DNA of 64,000 nt from Qipengyuania aurantiaca (lineage in GTDB: Bacteria > Pseudomonadota > Alphaproteobacteria > Sphingomonadales > Sphingomonadaceae): the NCBI RefSeq assembly GCF_019711375.1, contig NZ_CP081295.1, forward strand, positions 496,001-560,000, written 5' to 3'. Below are positions 24,856 to 34,183 of the stretch, piece by piece. Numbering within the stretch: position 1 is the first letter of the stretch; each line of letters opens with the position of its first letter. The position numbers and the translations under genes were made by a program. Under the pieces are notes generated by a model, which did not search any database, was not told the DNA's origin, and saw only the letters and a list, made by a program, of their open reading frames with translations.

Positions 24856-26662
24856 GCCGCTTAACGATACCATCCACCGCGTGACCGAGCGGGTGATTGC
24901 GAACTCCAGACCGAGCCGCAGCGCCTATCTCGACCTGATGGACCGCGAAGGCGACCGGCAGGTCAATCGCGGTACTTTGTCCTGCTCCAATCTCGCCCAT
25001 GCCTATGCCGGGGCCGAGGAAGACCAGCAGGCGATCATGGCCGCACGCGGACCTAACCTCGGCATCGTCACCGCCTACAACGACATGCTCTCGGCGCATC
25101 AGCCCTATTACCGCTATCCCGAGCGGATGAAGATCTGGGCGCGCGAAGTGGGCGCCACCGTGCAGGTTGCGGGCGCCACGCCGGCCATGTGCGACGGGGT
25201 GACGCAGGGCGAGGACGGCATGGAACTGTCGCTCTTCAGCCGCGACACCATCGCGCTTTCGACTGTCGTTGCGCTGAGCCACGCCATGTATGACGGCGTT
25301 GCCCTGCTCGGTATCTGCGACAAGATCGTGCCGGGCCTGCTGATGGGCGCGCTGCGCTTCGGGCACCTGCCCGCGATCTTTGTGCCCTCGGGCCCGATGG
25401 GGACCGGTATTTCGAACAAGGAAAAGCAGCGCACACGCCAGCTCTATGCCGAGGGCAAGGTAGGGCGGGAGGAACTGCTGGCGAGCGAGATGGGCAGCTA
25501 CCACTCGCCCGGCACCTGCACCTTCTACGGGACTGCCAATTCGAACCAGATGATGATGGAGATGATGGGCCTCCACATCCCCGGCGCGGCTTTCGTGCCG
25601 CCGGGCGCGAAACTGCGGCAGGAACTGAGCCGCAAGGCGACCCATCGACTGACCGAGATCGGCAAGTCGGGCGAAGACTTCCGCCCGCTGGGCCGCGTGG
25701 TCGACGAAAAGGCGATCATCAACGCCGCCATCGGCCTCCTCGCCACGGGCGGTTCGACCAATCACGCGATCCATATCCCGGCGATGGCGCGCGCGGCGGG
25801 TATTCGTTTCGACTGGACCGACCTTGCTGAACTTTCCAGCGCCGTTCCCCTGGTTGCGCGCGTCTATCCCAACGGCTCGGGCGACGTGAACCATTTCCAC
25901 GATGCCGGCGGCATGGGTTATGTTATCGGCACGCTGCTCGACGAGGGGCTGGCGCATGGCGACATCCTGACCGTCTGGGCCGGCGGCTTCGAAGCCTACT
26001 CCAATGAGCCGGGCATGGATGGCGACGCGCTGACCTGGCGCGATCCCGGTCCCTCCGGCGATCCCGAGATGCTCCGCCCTGCTTCCGATCCTTTCCAGAG
26101 CGATGGCGGCATGCGGCTCGTGCAGGGCAATCTGGGACGCGCCTGCTTCAAGTCTTCCGCTGTCGAGCGCGAGCGCTGGACGATCGAAGCGCCGTGCCGG
26201 ATCTTCGAGGACCAGCCGAGCGTCAACGAAGCCTTCAAGAAGGGCGAACTCGACCGCGATGTGGTCGTGGTGGTCCGCTACCAGGGGCCGCGCGCCAACG
26301 GCATGCCCGAACTCCACAAGCTTACCCCCGCCCTCGGCGTGCTGCAGGACCGCGGTTACCGCGTCGCGCTCGTGACCGATGGGCGCATGTCCGGCGCGAG
26401 CGGCAAGGTTCCGGCCGCGATCCACTGCACGCCCGAAGCTTTGGGCGGCGGGCCGCTGGCAAAGCTGCGCGACGGCGACATTGTCCGCGTCTGCGCCGAG
26501 ACCGGTACGCTTTCTACCACCGCCGATCTCGCCAGCCGCGAACCGGCGCCCAAACCGCAGGCCGACAGCGGTATGGGCCGCGAACTTTTCGCCATGTTCC
26601 GCAGCAACGCCGACGGCGCCGAACAGGGCGCCTCGTCGATGCTGGCCATGGCAGGACTATAA
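24848..26662 (+). CDS. edd: Phosphogluconate dehydratase
   Basis: Dehydrates 6-phosphogluconate to 2-keto-3-deoxy-6-phosphogluconate, the first reaction unique to the Entner-Doudoroff route. A 604-residue member of the IlvD/Edd family with [4Fe-4S] cluster ligands in [21 protein letters not shown] and [16 protein letters not shown]. Other family segments are [15 protein letters not shown] and [17 protein letters not shown]. It overlaps the end of zwf by 8 bases and is followed by glk after 38 bases. 6-phosphogluconolactonase, which often lies between zwf and edd, is missing here. Confidence 0.97.
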   Translation: MTKPLNDTIHRVTERVIANSRPSRSAYLDLMDREGDRQVNRGTLSCSNLAHAYAGAEEDQQAIMAARGPNLGIVTAYNDMLSAHQPYYRYPERMKIWAREVGATVQVAGATPAMCDGVTQGEDGMELSLFSRDTIALSTVVALSHAMYDGVALLGICDKIVPGLLMGALRFGHLPAIFVPSGPMGTGISNKEKQRTRQLYAEGKVGREELLASEMGSYHSPGTCTFYGTANSNQMMMEMMGLHIPGAAFVPPGAKLRQELSRKATHRLTEIGKSGEDFRPLGRVVDEKAIINAAIGLLATGGSTNHAIHIPAMARAAGIRFDWTDLAELSSAVPLVARVYPNGSGDVNHFHDAGGMGYVIGTLLDEGLAHGDILTVWAGGFEAYSNEPGMDGDALTWRDPGPSGDPEMLRPASDPFQSDGGMRLVQGNLGRACFKSSAVERERWTIEAPCRIFEDQPSVNEAFKKGELDRDVVVVVRYQGPRANGMPELHKLTPALGVLQDRGYRVALVTDGRMSGASGKVPAAIHCTPEALGGGPLAKLRDGDIVRVCAETGTLSTTADLASREPAPKPQADSGMGRELFAMFRSNADGAEQGASSMLAMAGL

Positions 26663-26700
26663 GCAATGACGAGGCTCGCAAAGAGCCCGAGGGGAGAATG

Positions 26701-27672
26701 ATGGAACTCGTAAGCGTCGATATCGGCGGCACGCACGCGCGCTTCTCGATTGCGACCATCCACGAGGATGGCACGATCACGCTGGATGAGCCGGAGACGA
26801 TCCACACCAAGGATCACGCCAGCTTTCAGACCGCGTGGGAGGATTATCGCGACCGCAAGGGCGGCAGCCTGCCCTCGCGCGTGGCCATGGCGATTGCCGG
26901 GCCCGTGGGCGGCGAGGTCATCCGCTTCACCAACAACCCGTGGATCATCCGTCCGGCGCTGGTGAAGGAAAAGCTCGGCGTCGAGAGCTATTGTATCGTC
27001 AACGATTTCGAAGCGGTCGCCCATGCGGTGGCGCGCGTCGGAGACGACCAGTTCATCCACCTGACCGGCCCCGACAAGCCGCTCGCCCCGACTGGCCGCC
27101 TCAGCGTGCTCGGCCCCGGCACCGGGCTTGGCGTCGCGCATCTCTATCGCGAGCCCGACGGCACTTATCGCGTGTCGGCGACCGAGGGCGGGCACATCGA
27201 TTTCGCCCCGCTCGACAGCATCGAGGACGCGATCCTTGCGCGCCTACGCAAGCGCCACAATCGCGTCTCCATCGAGCGCGTGGTGTCCGGCCCGGCGATC
27301 TCCGACATCTACCAGACGCTCGCCGCGATGGAGGGCAAGCCGGTCGCCGAAGAGGACGATATCGCCATCTGGACGCGCGGGCAGGAGGGCAGCGACAGCC
27401 TCGCCGCCGCCGCTGTCGACCGTTTCTGCCTTTCGCTTGGCAGCGTGGCGGGCGACATCGCGCTGGCGCAGGGTGGCTTCGGCGGCGTCGTGATCGCGGG
27501 CGGCCTTGGCTACCGCATTCGCGAGACGCTGGTGAAGTCGGGCTTTGCCGAGCGTTTCAAGGCCAAGGGCCGCTTCCAGGAGCTGATGGCGTCGATCCCC
27601 GTCAAGCTCATCACCCATCCGCAACCGGGCCTGTTCGGCGCGGCTGCCGCCTATGCGAGGGAACACGCATGA
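26701..27672 (+). CDS. glk: Glucokinase
   Basis: Phosphorylates glucose with ATP to feed zwf. The 323-residue protein is a group A bacterial glucokinase: phosphate loop [10 protein letters not shown] at residues 6-15, catalytic Asp in [10 protein letters not shown], adenosine/phosphate motif [12 protein letters not shown], and glucose-contacting EGGHIDFAP. Two consecutive ATG codons (26698 and 26701) are possible; AGGGGAG is nearer ideal for the second, so I chose it. Its stop overlaps the eda start as ATGA. Position between edd and eda ties it to glucose use by the Entner-Doudoroff pathway. Confidence 0.96.
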   Translation: MELVSVDIGGTHARFSIATIHEDGTITLDEPETIHTKDHASFQTAWEDYRDRKGGSLPSRVAMAIAGPVGGEVIRFTNNPWIIRPALVKEKLGVESYCIVNDFEAVAHAVARVGDDQFIHLTGPDKPLAPTGRLSVLGPGTGLGVAHLYREPDGTYRVSATEGGHIDFAPLDSIEDAILARLRKRHNRVSIERVVSGPAISDIYQTLAAMEGKPVAEEDDIAIWTRGQEGSDSLAAAAVDRFCLSLGSVAGDIALAQGGFGGVVIAGGLGYRIRETLVKSGFAERFKAKGRFQELMASIPVKLITHPQPGLFGAAAAYAREHA

Positions 27673-28283
27673 CCCATATCGCCGACATCATGCAGACCGC
27701 GCCGGTCATCCCGGTGATCGTGGTCGACGAGGTGGAACACGCCGTGCCGCTGGCCCGCGCCCTTGTGGCAGGCGGACTGCGCGTGCTCGAGGTCACTTTG
27801 CGCACCCCTGCCGCGCTCGACGCCATCCGCGCCATGAAAGAGGTCAACGGGGCCATTGTCGGCGCGGGCACCGTGACCAACCAGGAAGAGCTGGCCGCGG
27901 CAATCGATGCGGGGAGCGAATTCATCGTCTCGCCCGGCCTCACCGAGCCGCTCGGCAAGGCGGCGATCCGCGAGGGCATCCCCTTCCTGCCCGGCATCGC
28001 CAACGCCGGCGACATCATGCGCGGCCTCGATCTCGGCCTTACCCATTTCAAGTTTTTCCCCGCCATGGCCGCGGGCGGGCTGCCGGCCCTCAAAGCGCTC
28101 GCCGCGCCCTTCGGCCAGTGCCGCTTCTGCCCGACCGGCGGGATCACGCTGGAGAACGCACCCGACTGGCTCGGTTTCGATCCGGTTCTGTGCGTCGGCG
28201 GCAGCTGGGTTGCGCCGCGTGGTGCGGTGGATGAGGCAGCGGTCGAGAAAGTCGCGCGCGAGGCGGCAGCGCTCGGCGGTTAA
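27669..28283 (+). CDS. eda: 2-keto-3-deoxy-6-phosphogluconate aldolase
   Basis: Cleaves KDPG to pyruvate and glyceraldehyde-3-phosphate, completing the pathway. The 204-residue class I aldolase has the Schiff-base lysine in THFKFFPA, the general-base Glu and phosphate-contacting Arg in LEVTLRTPAAL, and SPGLTEPL and PTGGITLENA lining the barrel. ATGA overlap with glk shows translational coupling. The stop overlaps the convergent tilS gene by 4 bases, so the operon ends here with no room for a terminator between genes. Confidence 0.97.
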   Translation: MTHIADIMQTAPVIPVIVVDEVEHAVPLARALVAGGLRVLEVTLRTPAALDAIRAMKEVNGAIVGAGTVTNQEELAAAIDAGSEFIVSPGLTEPLGKAAIREGIPFLPGIANAGDIMRGLDLGLTHFKFFPAMAAGGLPALKALAAPFGQCRFCPTGGITLENAPDWLGFDPVLCVGGSWVAPRGAVDEAAVEKVAREAAALGG

Positions 28284-29257
28284 CCCGTCCTTCGCGGATT
28301 TTCGGGAGCGAAGGTCCAGACGACATCGTCACCGTCGAGGTTGCGGGCTTGAATCCCGCCAATGTTTACCGCGCGATCGTCGAGCAGTTCGTCCACCATG
28401 CGCCGCGCTTCGCTGCGGGTCAGCGTGGCGCCAAGATCCTCGCAGAACAGCTTCACCACTTCGGCAAGGAAGACAGGGCGATGGACGCCTGAGCGCGCAA
28501 ATGGGCGATAGCGATGGGGCGCGCCGTCCTCGTCCTGCGCCCTTCCCCATTCCTCCAGCGCCATGCCGTCGATGTCGTCCTGCATCTCGGCGAGATAGCG
28601 GGCCGATGCGGCCAGTCCCTCGACATCGATGAAGTCGGCCTGGGCCAGCCCCTTGCGCATACGCACGCGGTCGAAGCTCTCGTCGAGGTTGGAGGGGTCG
28701 GCGGCGACGGGAAAGCCGCTGGTTCGCGCGATGTCCTCCAGCGCCGAGCGACGCCATGTCAGCAGCGGGCGCAGCACAATTAGATCGCCCTCGCCCAGCG
28801 ACGTCGCCGACCGCACCCCGGCAAGCCCCGATAGCCCGCTGCTGCGGTTGGCGCGCATCAGGAAGGTCTCGGCCTGATCGTCCGCGTGATGAGCGGTCGC
28901 GATATATTCGACCGAGCGCCGCTCCGCCCATTCAGCCAGCGCTTCGTAGCGCGCGCGCCGGGCCTCGGCCTGCAGATTGCCGGGCGGCACGGTCACGGCG
29001 AGCGTCTCGTGCGGCACGCCCAGCGCTTCGCAAATCCGCGCAGCGTCCTGCGCCTCTTTAGCGCTTTCGGCGCGCAATCCATGGTCGACCGTGGCCGCCT
29101 CTACGCGCCCGGGCAGCGCCTCTGCCGCTAAGAGCAGAAGGGCGAGACTGTCCGGCCCGCCCGAGAAGGCGATGCCCAGTCTCTCGCCCCCTTCGAGCGT
29201 CCAGACGCGCGCGAGGTCCTGCCGGAACCGCTCTAACAGTTCCGGCGAGAGCGCCAT
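28280..29257 (-). CDS. tilS: tRNA(Ile)-lysidine synthase
   Basis: Converts the wobble cytidine of tRNA-Ile(CAT) to lysidine with ATP and lysine, needed to read AUA codons. The N-type ATP pyrophosphatase P-loop is FSGGPDSLALLLL with SGGPDS at residues 32-37, followed by TVDHGLRAES and IATAHHADDQAETFLMR, all diagnostic. At 325 residues it is the short form without the full C-terminal domain of the E. coli enzyme, which is common in this class. It starts 1 base after cpoB ends, in the same direction. Confidence 0.95.
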   Translation of the reverse strand: MALSPELLERFRQDLARVWTLEGGERLGIAFSGGPDSLALLLLAAEALPGRVEAATVDHGLRAESAKEAQDAARICEALGVPHETLAVTVPPGNLQAEARRARYEALAEWAERRSVEYIATAHHADDQAETFLMRANRSSGLSGLAGVRSATSLGEGDLIVLRPLLTWRRSALEDIARTSGFPVAADPSNLDESFDRVRMRKGLAQADFIDVEGLAASARYLAEMQDDIDGMALEEWGRAQDEDGAPHRYRPFARSGVHRPVFLAEVVKLFCEDLGATLTRSEARRMVDELLDDRAVNIGGIQARNLDGDDVVWTFAPENPRRTG

Positions 29258-29258
29258 C

Positions 29259-30152
29259 TTAGTTGCAGGTGACCTTGCTGCGCGCAGTCGCGTACTGGCC
29301 CGACAGGCGGCCGGTGGCGAGCGCCGGATAGGTCTCGCCGAATTCCGACAGGGCGATGCAGGCGCGGCCCGTGTCCTTCAGGGCGATCATCGCTTCGGCG
29401 AGGAACAGCAGGCTGTCCCCGGCGCGCGCGCCGTTCTTGTCGGCCTGGTAATTGCGCAGGAACCACGGCGCTGCCTCGGTCGGCTTACCGTCGTCGAGAT
29501 AGGCGCGGCCGAGCAGGTTGCGGCCGTAGCTCACGCGCGAATGGTTGGGGTGCTGTTCCACGAACAGGGTCAGCTGCTGCTGCGCCTCGGGGAAGAAGCC
29601 GGCGTCCCACAGGCGGAAGCCGTAGGAATATTCGTCATCCCCGGCATCACCCGTAGCGGGCTTGGTGATCGCCTGGACAGCCGCGACACGCGCCGGGTCG
29701 GGCTTGGCTGCGGGTTCGGGCTCGGGCGTGGTCGTCGTGCCGCTCGTAGCAGGCGCGGGTGTGGGTTCCGGAGCAGGAGCGTTGGCGGCCTCAAGCGCCT
29801 CCACCCGTTCTTCGAGCAGGCGCATGGCGTTGGTGCCCACCTCGTACTGCGCGGTCAGCCGTTGCAATTGCATCTCCAGCGCATCGAGGCGCGCGAGGAT
29901 ATCGGTGACCGCCGTGGTCGAGGTCACGGCCGGCTGGGCCGGATTGGCAGTAGCTGCGGGAGCCGTAATCTGCGGTTCGAAGTAGCGTCCGTCGCCGCCC
30001 GGGAAGACCTTGCGCTGCAGGGCGCGAACTTCGGCTTCCAGCTTGCGGATGCGCGTTTCGTCATTGTCCTGCGCCACTGCGGGGATGGAAGTGGCGATAA
30101 GGGCCATGGCGATCCCGCCGAGGCCGAAGGCGCGTGCGCTGCGTGCGATCAT
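29259..30152 (-). CDS. cpoB: Cell division coordinator CpoB (YbgF-like)
   Basis: A 297-residue periplasmic protein. A signal peptide ends at the AVAQ site (residues about 1-27); a short N-terminal coiled coil follows (DETRIRKLEAEVRALQRKV); a Pro/Ala-rich linker spans the middle; and the C-terminal third has tetratricopeptide repeats (YSYGFRLWDAGFFPEAQQQL, SYGRNLLGRAYLDDGKPTEA, DSLLFLAEAMIALKD). This is the layout of CpoB, which links Tol-Pal to septal peptidoglycan synthesis. The tol-pal genes, often adjacent, are not in the window. A second coiled-coil region around residues 85-120 is also visible. Confidence 0.87.
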   Translation of the reverse strand: MIARSARAFGLGGIAMALIATSIPAVAQDNDETRIRKLEAEVRALQRKVFPGGDGRYFEPQITAPAATANPAQPAVTSTTAVTDILARLDALEMQLQRLTAQYEVGTNAMRLLEERVEALEAANAPAPEPTPAPATSGTTTTPEPEPAAKPDPARVAAVQAITKPATGDAGDDEYSYGFRLWDAGFFPEAQQQLTLFVEQHPNHSRVSYGRNLLGRAYLDDGKPTEAAPWFLRNYQADKNGARAGDSLLFLAEAMIALKDTGRACIALSEFGETYPALATGRLSGQYATARSKVTCN

Positions 30153-30261
30153 GATAGGTGCGTGCTCCCGTTTGGAGAATTCATACTGACAGAAATGGCC
30201 TAGCCCCGCGAAGCTGTCGAGGGGATGAAGGCGGATATCCGCCGCTGGCTATAGGCGCAGA

Positions 30262-31092
30262 TCAGGTCTCGCTGGGCGTGGCGGCTGCCACCGGAGCGGC
30301 CTCGGGCTCGTCACGGGCGAGCAGCGCTTCGGCCGTCACCGGGACATCCTTCACCACCGTGTCTTCCTCGGTCAGCTTGGGAACGCTGCGGCCGCCGATG
30401 GTGATGGCGAGCGCATAGGGCCGCCCGGTCCAGATCTGCGGGCCGTCGGCATCTTCGGGAATGGTGAAGCTGTCGCCTTCGGCCATCTGCGCTTCGAAGA
30501 GGCGCGTGCCACTGGCGTCGTAGAACTTGACCCAGGTATCGTCCATTTCGCTGGTGAAGACGACAGGGCCGCCGGTGGGCTGCGGCGCGGGCGTTGCGGC
30601 CTGCTGGGGCGTCTCGTTCGCAGCGACCTGCGCTTCGGGGTCTTCCAGCGGTGCGGGCCCGAGGCCGGGCGCGAAATAGCTCGAATAGAAAGCATAGACG
30701 CCGCCGAGCAGGATCACGGCCGCCAGCACGGCGAACCAGGCGAGGCCGCGCCCCGGCACGCGAGCAGGGTCGCCAGGCTCGAACTTGGTCGGCTTTTCGA
30801 CCGCGTTGGGATCGCCTTCAGCCAGTTCCTCGCGCACGTGGTCAAGCACGTCCTTTTCGTCGAGGCCGAGCGTGCGAGCGTAGGTGCGGGTGAAGCCGAT
30901 TGCGTAGGTTCGCGAAGGAAGCGCGGAGAAATTGCCCGCCTCGATCGTCTCCAGGTGACGCTTGGGAATGCGCGTTTCGGCAGCGACCTGATCGATGTCG
31001 AGACCCTTGGCCTCACGCGCCTCGCGCAGGCGATCACCCACGCGCTGTTTGGGCGCGGACGCGTTTTCGACGATGCCGTCTTCTTCTTCCAT
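30262..31092 (-). CDS. RodZ-like helix-turn-helix membrane protein
   Basis: A 276-residue bitopic protein. An N-terminal HTH_25 domain (residues about 15-85, GDRLREAREAKGLDIDQVAA then RTYAIGFTRTYARTLGLD) is followed by a charged linker, one membrane helix (GLAWFAVLAAVILLGGVYAF, about 118-137), a Pro/Ala linker, and a C-terminal DUF4115 beta domain (VVFTSEMDDTWVKFYDASG). This order defines RodZ, which connects MreB filaments to the elongasome. It lies upstream of cpoB with a 109-base gap, both leftward. RodZ-family membership is firm, but a role as the true RodZ is inference. Confidence 0.88.
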   Translation of the reverse strand: MEEEDGIVENASAPKQRVGDRLREAREAKGLDIDQVAAETRIPKRHLETIEAGNFSALPSRTYAIGFTRTYARTLGLDEKDVLDHVREELAEGDPNAVEKPTKFEPGDPARVPGRGLAWFAVLAAVILLGGVYAFYSSYFAPGLGPAPLEDPEAQVAANETPQQAATPAPQPTGGPVVFTSEMDDTWVKFYDASGTRLFEAQMAEGDSFTIPEDADGPQIWTGRPYALAITIGGRSVPKLTEEDTVVKDVPVTAEALLARDEPEAAPVAAATPSET

Positions 31093-31234
31093 GCGAATCC
31101 CGAATACCTGAAACCCCGCGGGTGTTCCCGCTCCGACTGGGTTTGTTGAGAAAGACGCTCGCCGCGCTTGTCAACCGGTTCGCCCCCTTGCCATCCGGGG
31201 GAAACCGACGAATTGCGCGGCAAAAGAGACGAAA

Positions 31235-33505
31235 TCAGTCGAGATCGATGTCGTTCTTGTCCGCCCATTCCGTCAGCGCACGGCGCATGTCGAGCGGCGG
31301 GCTCATCAGCCATTGCTGCATCTGGGTCTTGAGATCGGGCAGATAGACCTTGCGCACCAGCTCCTTGATCGGCCCGACGGCGGCCGGCGTGATCGAAAAG
31401 CGCGTGTAGCCGAGCCCCATCAGCGCCAGCGCCTCCAGCCTGCGACCGCCCATCTCGCCGCAGACGCCGACGCGGACCTGACTGCCGACCACTTGCTTCG
31501 AAATGCGCGCCATGAAGCGCAAGATCGCCGGGCTGAGCCAGTCGTACCGCTCGGCCAGCTTAGGGTTCGCGCGGTCGGCGGCGAAGAGGAACTGGGTCAG
31601 GTCGTTGGTGCCGATCGAGAGGAAGGACACGCGCGGCAACAGCAGGTCGAGCACCTCGGCAAGCGAGGGGACTTCGAGCATGCAGCCGTATTCGATCGTC
31701 TCGGGCATGAGCTTGCGCCGGTCGCGCAGCCAATCGGCCTGCTCCTCGAAAATCGCCTTGGCGGCGTCGAATTCCCACGGCTCGGACACCATCGGGAACA
31801 TGACCGAAAGCTTGCGGCCCGCCGCCGCTTCCAACAATGCGCGCGCCTGCGCCTTGAGCAGCCCTTCGCGTTCGAGCGAGAGTCGCAGCGCGCGCCAGCC
31901 CATGGCAGGGTTCTCGTCCTTTTCCGCCGTGTCGTTGGCAAGATAGGGCACCGCCTTGTCGCCGCCGATATCGACCGTGCGGAAGACCACCGGCTTGCCA
32001 TCGGCGGCATCGAGCACATCGCGATAGAGCCGCTGCTGGCGCTCGCGTGCTGGCAGGGTGGAGGAAACGAGGAACTGGAACTCGGTCCTGAAGAGGCCGA
32101 TCCCGTCGGCACCGGTCAGCTGCAGCGCGCTGACATCGTCGCGTAGCCCTGCGTTCATCATGACCGTGATCCGCGTGCCATCGCGGGTGAAGGGTTCGAC
32201 GTCGCGCAGCTCGGCATAGGCAGCGGCGCGTTCCTTGCTCTTGGCGAAGCGCGCGTCAAAGGCCTCGAGCAGGGGCTGAGAGGGACGCAAGGTGACGGTG
32301 CCCTTGTCGGCATCGACCAGCACCGCGTCGCCTTCGGACACGCGGGAGCGGACCCGCTCGACCCGGCCCAGCACGGGGATGCCCATGGCGCGCGCCACGA
32401 TCACCACATGGGCGGTGAGCGAGCCTTCTTCCAGCACCACGCCCTTGAGGCGCCGCCGGTCGTATTCGAGCAGTTCGGCCGGGCCGAGATTGCGCGCAAA
32501 CAGGATGGTGTCGCGCCGCAGCCCCTGGCTGGCCGCCGTGCCGAGCTGGCCGGAGACGATGCGCAGCAGGCGGTTCGACAGATCCTCCAGATCGTGCATC
32601 CGGTCGGCCAGCAAAGGATCGTCGATCTCGCGCATGCGCATGCGGGTGCGCTGCTGCACACGCTCGATGGCGGCTTCGGCCGTCAGACCGCTGTCGATCG
32701 CCTCGTTGATGCGGCGGCTCCAGCCTTCGTCATAGGCGAACATCTTGTAGGTCTCGAGCACTTCGACATGCTCACCGCCCTTGCCGAATTCCGGTTCGCG
32801 ACCCATCGCATCGATCTGGTCGCGCATCTTGTCGAAGGCGCGGTAGACGCGCTGGCGTTCGGCTTCGATATCCTCGGCCACGACCTGGTCGATCTCGATC
32901 CGCGGCTGGTGGAACACGGCCTGCCCCTCGGCCAGACCCTTCACCAGCGTCAGCCCTTCGAGCACTTCGCACTCGGTCGAGACCTCGTCGAGATCGATCG
33001 CTTCCTGGTCGTCGACAAGTTCCTTGTGGGCAATGAGTTCGCTGAGCACCATGGCAGTGGTCTGCAGCGCCTCGATCTCGACATCCTCATAGCGGCGCGG
33101 TTCGACGTGCTGCACGCAGAGCACGCCCACGGACCGCTCGCGATAGACGATGGGCACGCCGGCAAAGGAGTGGAACTTTTCTTCGCCCGTTTCGGGGCGG
33201 TAGAGGAAGTCGGGATGCGCCTTGGCCTCGGCGAGGTTCAGCGTTTCGATATTCTTGGCGATGGTGCCGGTCAGGCCTTCGCCCACGCCCATGCGGGTGA
33301 CGTGGACCGCCTCTGGATTGAGGCCATGAGTCGCGTAAAGCTCCAGCTCGCCATCGCGCAGCAGGTAGATCGAGCACACCTCGCTCGTCAGGCTGTCGGC
33401 AATGATGTCGACCACGCGATCGAGCTTGTGCTGGGCGTGATGGCGTCCGGCCATGACCTCGTGCAGGCGCGTGAGGATCTGGCGGGCGGAAGCGGCAGCT
33501 GACAT
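31235..33505 (-). CDS. ptsP: PTS(Ntr) enzyme I, phosphoenolpyruvate-protein phosphotransferase
   Basis: First phosphocarrier of the nitrogen-related PTS, which passes phosphate from phosphoenolpyruvate to NPr and EIIA(Ntr). The 756-residue protein has an N-terminal GAF domain (about 1-165), an EI N-terminal domain, the phosphohistidine domain with SLTAHVVIVARAMGIPVLG, and the PEP-binding barrel with SIGTNDLTQFLFAADR and VCGEMGGRRLEALALMGLG. The GAF domain separates it from sugar-PTS EI. ptsN and npr are not in the window. It lies upstream of the RodZ-like gene with a 142-base gap. Confidence 0.95.
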   Translation of the reverse strand: MSAAASARQILTRLHEVMAGRHHAQHKLDRVVDIIADSLTSEVCSIYLLRDGELELYATHGLNPEAVHVTRMGVGEGLTGTIAKNIETLNLAEAKAHPDFLYRPETGEEKFHSFAGVPIVYRERSVGVLCVQHVEPRRYEDVEIEALQTTAMVLSELIAHKELVDDQEAIDLDEVSTECEVLEGLTLVKGLAEGQAVFHQPRIEIDQVVAEDIEAERQRVYRAFDKMRDQIDAMGREPEFGKGGEHVEVLETYKMFAYDEGWSRRINEAIDSGLTAEAAIERVQQRTRMRMREIDDPLLADRMHDLEDLSNRLLRIVSGQLGTAASQGLRRDTILFARNLGPAELLEYDRRRLKGVVLEEGSLTAHVVIVARAMGIPVLGRVERVRSRVSEGDAVLVDADKGTVTLRPSQPLLEAFDARFAKSKERAAAYAELRDVEPFTRDGTRITVMMNAGLRDDVSALQLTGADGIGLFRTEFQFLVSSTLPARERQQRLYRDVLDAADGKPVVFRTVDIGGDKAVPYLANDTAEKDENPAMGWRALRLSLEREGLLKAQARALLEAAAGRKLSVMFPMVSEPWEFDAAKAIFEEQADWLRDRRKLMPETIEYGCMLEVPSLAEVLDLLLPRVSFLSIGTNDLTQFLFAADRANPKLAERYDWLSPAILRFMARISKQVVGSQVRVGVCGEMGGRRLEALALMGLGYTRFSITPAAVGPIKELVRKVYLPDLKTQMQQWLMSPPLDMRRALTEWADKNDIDLD

Positions 33506-33540
33506 GGTGGCCAGCTATAGCAAAAAGTAAGGGCAGCGGA

Positions 33541-33575
33541 AGCGGGGCGGACGAGGCAATTCTATCCGCCCCGCT
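33541..33575. other. Perfect 11-bp stem-loop between a YdcH gene and ptsP
   Basis: AGCGGGGCGGA (33541-33551) is followed after 13 bases by its exact complement TCCGCCCCGCT (33565-33575). It lies just past the stop of the leftward YdcH gene and before the ptsP start. No T tract follows directly on either strand (on the minus strand TTACTTTTT comes about 15 bases later), so it is a weak intrinsic terminator at best, or an RNA-stabilising hairpin. Confidence 0.6.
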
Positions 33576-33594
33576 AGCGCTATCGCGTGCAGCC

Positions 33595-33750
33595 CTAGTG
33601 AGCGGCTATTTCTTCCTTCAGCCTGAGCTTCTGCTTCTTGAGCTGCTGGATCATCGCGATGTCGGGCGAAGGCCTTGCCTGTTCGCTGTGCAACCGGGCT
33701 TCGAGCCCTGCATGCTTGGCCTTGAGTGCGGCGACATGGGATGATTGCAT
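33595..33750 (-). CDS. YdcH family (DUF465) small coiled-coil protein, leftward copy
   Basis: A 51-residue, almost wholly helical protein: QSSHVAALKAKHAGLEARLH, then QLKKQKLRLKEEIAAH with the Leu-Lys-Lys-x-Lys-Leu pattern typical of DUF465. AAGGAG stands 7 bases before the ATG, which fixes the start in a much longer open frame. A paralogue of the same family lies divergently 150 bases away. Such genes often sit beside rcdA in alphaproteobacteria. No molecular function is established; small coiled-coil dimer is inferred from the heptad-like Leu spacing. Confidence 0.8.
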   Translation of the reverse strand: MQSSHVAALKAKHAGLEARLHSEQARPSPDIAMIQQLKKQKLRLKEEIAAH

Positions 33751-33900
33751 AGGTGAGCTCCTTCTTACGGTTTCGACCCCGTTTGAAGCGACTCGTGCAT
33801 CGCAGCACGCGCCGCCTTTCAGCATCAAACCATAGCTTGGCGAATTTACAAACCCCCGTAGAAACGCCATGCGACAAAGCGAGATTCGGGGACGACGACG

Positions 33901-34107
33901 GTGAACGAGCAGGAACTTCGCAAGCGCTTGGAATCGCTGAAGAGCGAGCACCGCGACCTCGACGTCGCGATTGCGGCGCTGAGCGATGCGGGCGATGGCG
34001 GTTTCGTCGACCAGCTGCAAATCGCGCGCCTGAAAAAACGCAAGTTGCAACTGAAGGACCGGATTTCGGCGATCGAGGACAATCTCATCCCCGACATCAT
34101 CGCCTGA
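33901..34107 (+). CDS. YdcH family (DUF465) small coiled-coil protein, rightward copy
   Basis: A 68-residue protein with a GTG start. It has an early helix (NEQELRKRLESLKSEHRDLD), a short polar turn around GDGGFVDQ, and the family's closing helix LQIARLKKRKLQLKDRISAIE. It ends 76 bases before rcdA in the same direction, so the two may share a transcript. It is longer than the divergent copy and has a distinct N-terminal helix, so the pair is not a recent duplication. Function is unknown. Confidence 0.8.
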   Translation: MNEQELRKRLESLKSEHRDLDVAIAALSDAGDGGFVDQLQIARLKKRKLQLKDRISAIEDNLIPDIIA

Positions 34108-34183
34108 CCACCGTTTCATCACGGGACACCGCATTCACAAGGCTTAGGCCTTGCGGAGCCTTTGCGGTAACTTCACGTTCTCT

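Noticed and set aside
33515..33877. 120-codon minus-strand ORF
   Set aside because: It covers the 11-bp stem-loop and runs in another frame across the YdcH gene, whose short frame has a strong ribosome site and clear family sequence.
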